Source: Chitinophagales bacterium (GTDB lineage: Bacteria; Bacteroidota; Bacteroidia; Chitinophagales; Chitinophagaceae). From it: 64,000 nt of DNA. The position numbers and the translations under genes are program-made. Below are positions 63,616 to 64,000 of this stretch, piece by piece (the stretch's first letter is position 1; each line of letters opens with the position of its first letter). The notes below the pieces were generated by a model. That model had not been told where the DNA came from. It was given only the letters and a program-made list of their open reading frames with translations, and searched no databases. Location: positions 186,001 through 250,000 of the forward strand of contig JAFLBK010000003.1 of assembly GCA_017303335.1 (NCBI GenBank), given 5' to 3'.

Positions 63616-64000
63616 ATGATATTGCAAGAGGCATTTGATAGAAAGATTTTCTATCTGGAAGAAAGAATCAGTCAGGAGGAATATAGAAGCAGATTTCCCG
63701 GAAATATTATCCGTGAGAAAAGCAGCACCTATTCAACAGAGATAACTGCATATTTTGCTTTTGATTGGAATTTGATTGCCCCGGAATGTTCATACCCACT
63801 AGAACAGAGCGTGGAATTAAAATCGGTCTTTCGTCAAAATAAACTGAGCTCACAATTACTATATTTTGATGATTCTCTATCTTCAAATATCATTTTTGAA
63901 CTGTTCGAGAATGATCCTGGGTGGAGACGGAGCAGTAACGATGATGCAAATGGAAAACACCTTGCTTCAACCGATAACAAATATGCATTGATCTTCCGGG
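63616..64000 (+). CDS. hypothetical protein, truncated by window end
   Basis: Open for 128 codons from the ATG at 63616 to the edge: begins MILQEAFDRKIFYLEERISQ, later FAFDWNLIAPECSYPLEQS and SSNDDANGKHLASTDNKYA. No family recognised. It is divergent from the XRE repressor across the palindrome. The first residues form a charged helix, the rest is mixed alpha/beta. Cargo or a defence gene are both possible; the rest of the gene is needed. Confidence 0.65.
   Translation, partial: MILQEAFDRKIFYLEERISQEEYRSRFPGNIIREKSSTYSTEITAYFAFDWNLIAPECSYPLEQSVELKSVFRQNKLSSQLLYFDDSLSSNIIFELFENDPGWRRSSNDDANGKHLASTDNKYALIFR

Larger units (their letters stand above)
25566..64000. mobile_element. probable integrative element (left part), carrying metal and metalloid resistance
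   Basis: Immediately after the terminator the sequence becomes more AT-rich and begins with a tyrosine recombinase (25731-26945) and an excisionase-sized helix-turn-helix protein. DUF3987, DUF3871 and RadC-like genes follow (families common in Bacteroidota conjugative or mobilisable elements), with metal-resistance operons between them. No conjugation, relaxase or replication gene is in view, so the type (ICE, IME or genomic island) is open. The left limit is placed by context; no att repeat or tRNA was found, and the right end is not seen. Confidence 0.65.

Overview
The window reads as a Bacteroidota chromosome, most likely Chitinophagaceae or a close relative. The evidence is the lack of Shine-Dalgarno sequences, several promoters with a TAnnTTTG -7 element, and families typical of the phylum (SpoIIM/DUF4129/DUF4350/MoxR/DUF58 cluster, FadL-like barrels, LytTR, DUF6660, HYC_CC_PP, DUF3347, DUF3871). 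No rRNA or tRNA gene was found. All identifications are by reading motifs; no database search was possible.

Bases 1 to about 25,560 are ordinary, fairly GC-rich core genome. A five-gene minus-strand operon (spoIIM-like, DUF4129, DUF4350, MoxR, DUF58) lies divergent from an RDD gene. It is followed by proS, outer-membrane and lipoprotein genes, a LytTR regulator, a class-C beta-lactamase-like lipoprotein, miaA, a CCA-adding-type nucleotidyltransferase, lon, an M42 peptidase and a LuxE/PaaK-like gene with a non-ATG start, ending in a strong terminator.

Bases from about 25,566 to the right edge are visibly more AT-rich and look like the left part of an integrative element. A tyrosine recombinase and a helix-turn-helix protein sit at the boundary, followed by a DUF5131-DUF3987 fusion. 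A metal and metalloid resistance block runs from about 29.9 to 59.5 kb. It holds a merA-less mercury operon (ArsR, MerTP, an unknown Cys-rich protein, a GDCCVxC protein), an arsenic operon (ArsR, ArsM, a membrane-anchored ArsC-like phosphatase, an aquaporin, a phosphoesterase), a Zn/Cd/Co block (P1B ATPase, ICMT-like protein, adaptor, CzcA fused to TolC), and a Cu/Ag block (HYC_CC_PP, HMA, DUF3347, CusA split by a frame change, TolC, two adaptors, an SRPBCC-ATPase fusion, a P2-like ATPase with an altered ion-binding motif, a CopB-type ATPase). Element housekeeping genes follow: a RecA-like ATPase, DUF3871 and a RadC-like JAMM protein. The right end holds a 55-aa protein with its own terminator, and an XRE repressor divergent from an unfinished gene across a perfect 24-bp palindrome. 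The right end of the element is not in the window.

The most novel-looking items are the DUF5131-DUF3987 fusion, the merA-less mercury operon, paired ArsR operators in the ars locus, three small genes shorter than 60 codons (44153-44269, 63076-63243 and, less surely, 14298-14414), the PQGLP P-type ATPase, the split CusA, and the XRE/palindrome/unknown-gene module at the right edge.
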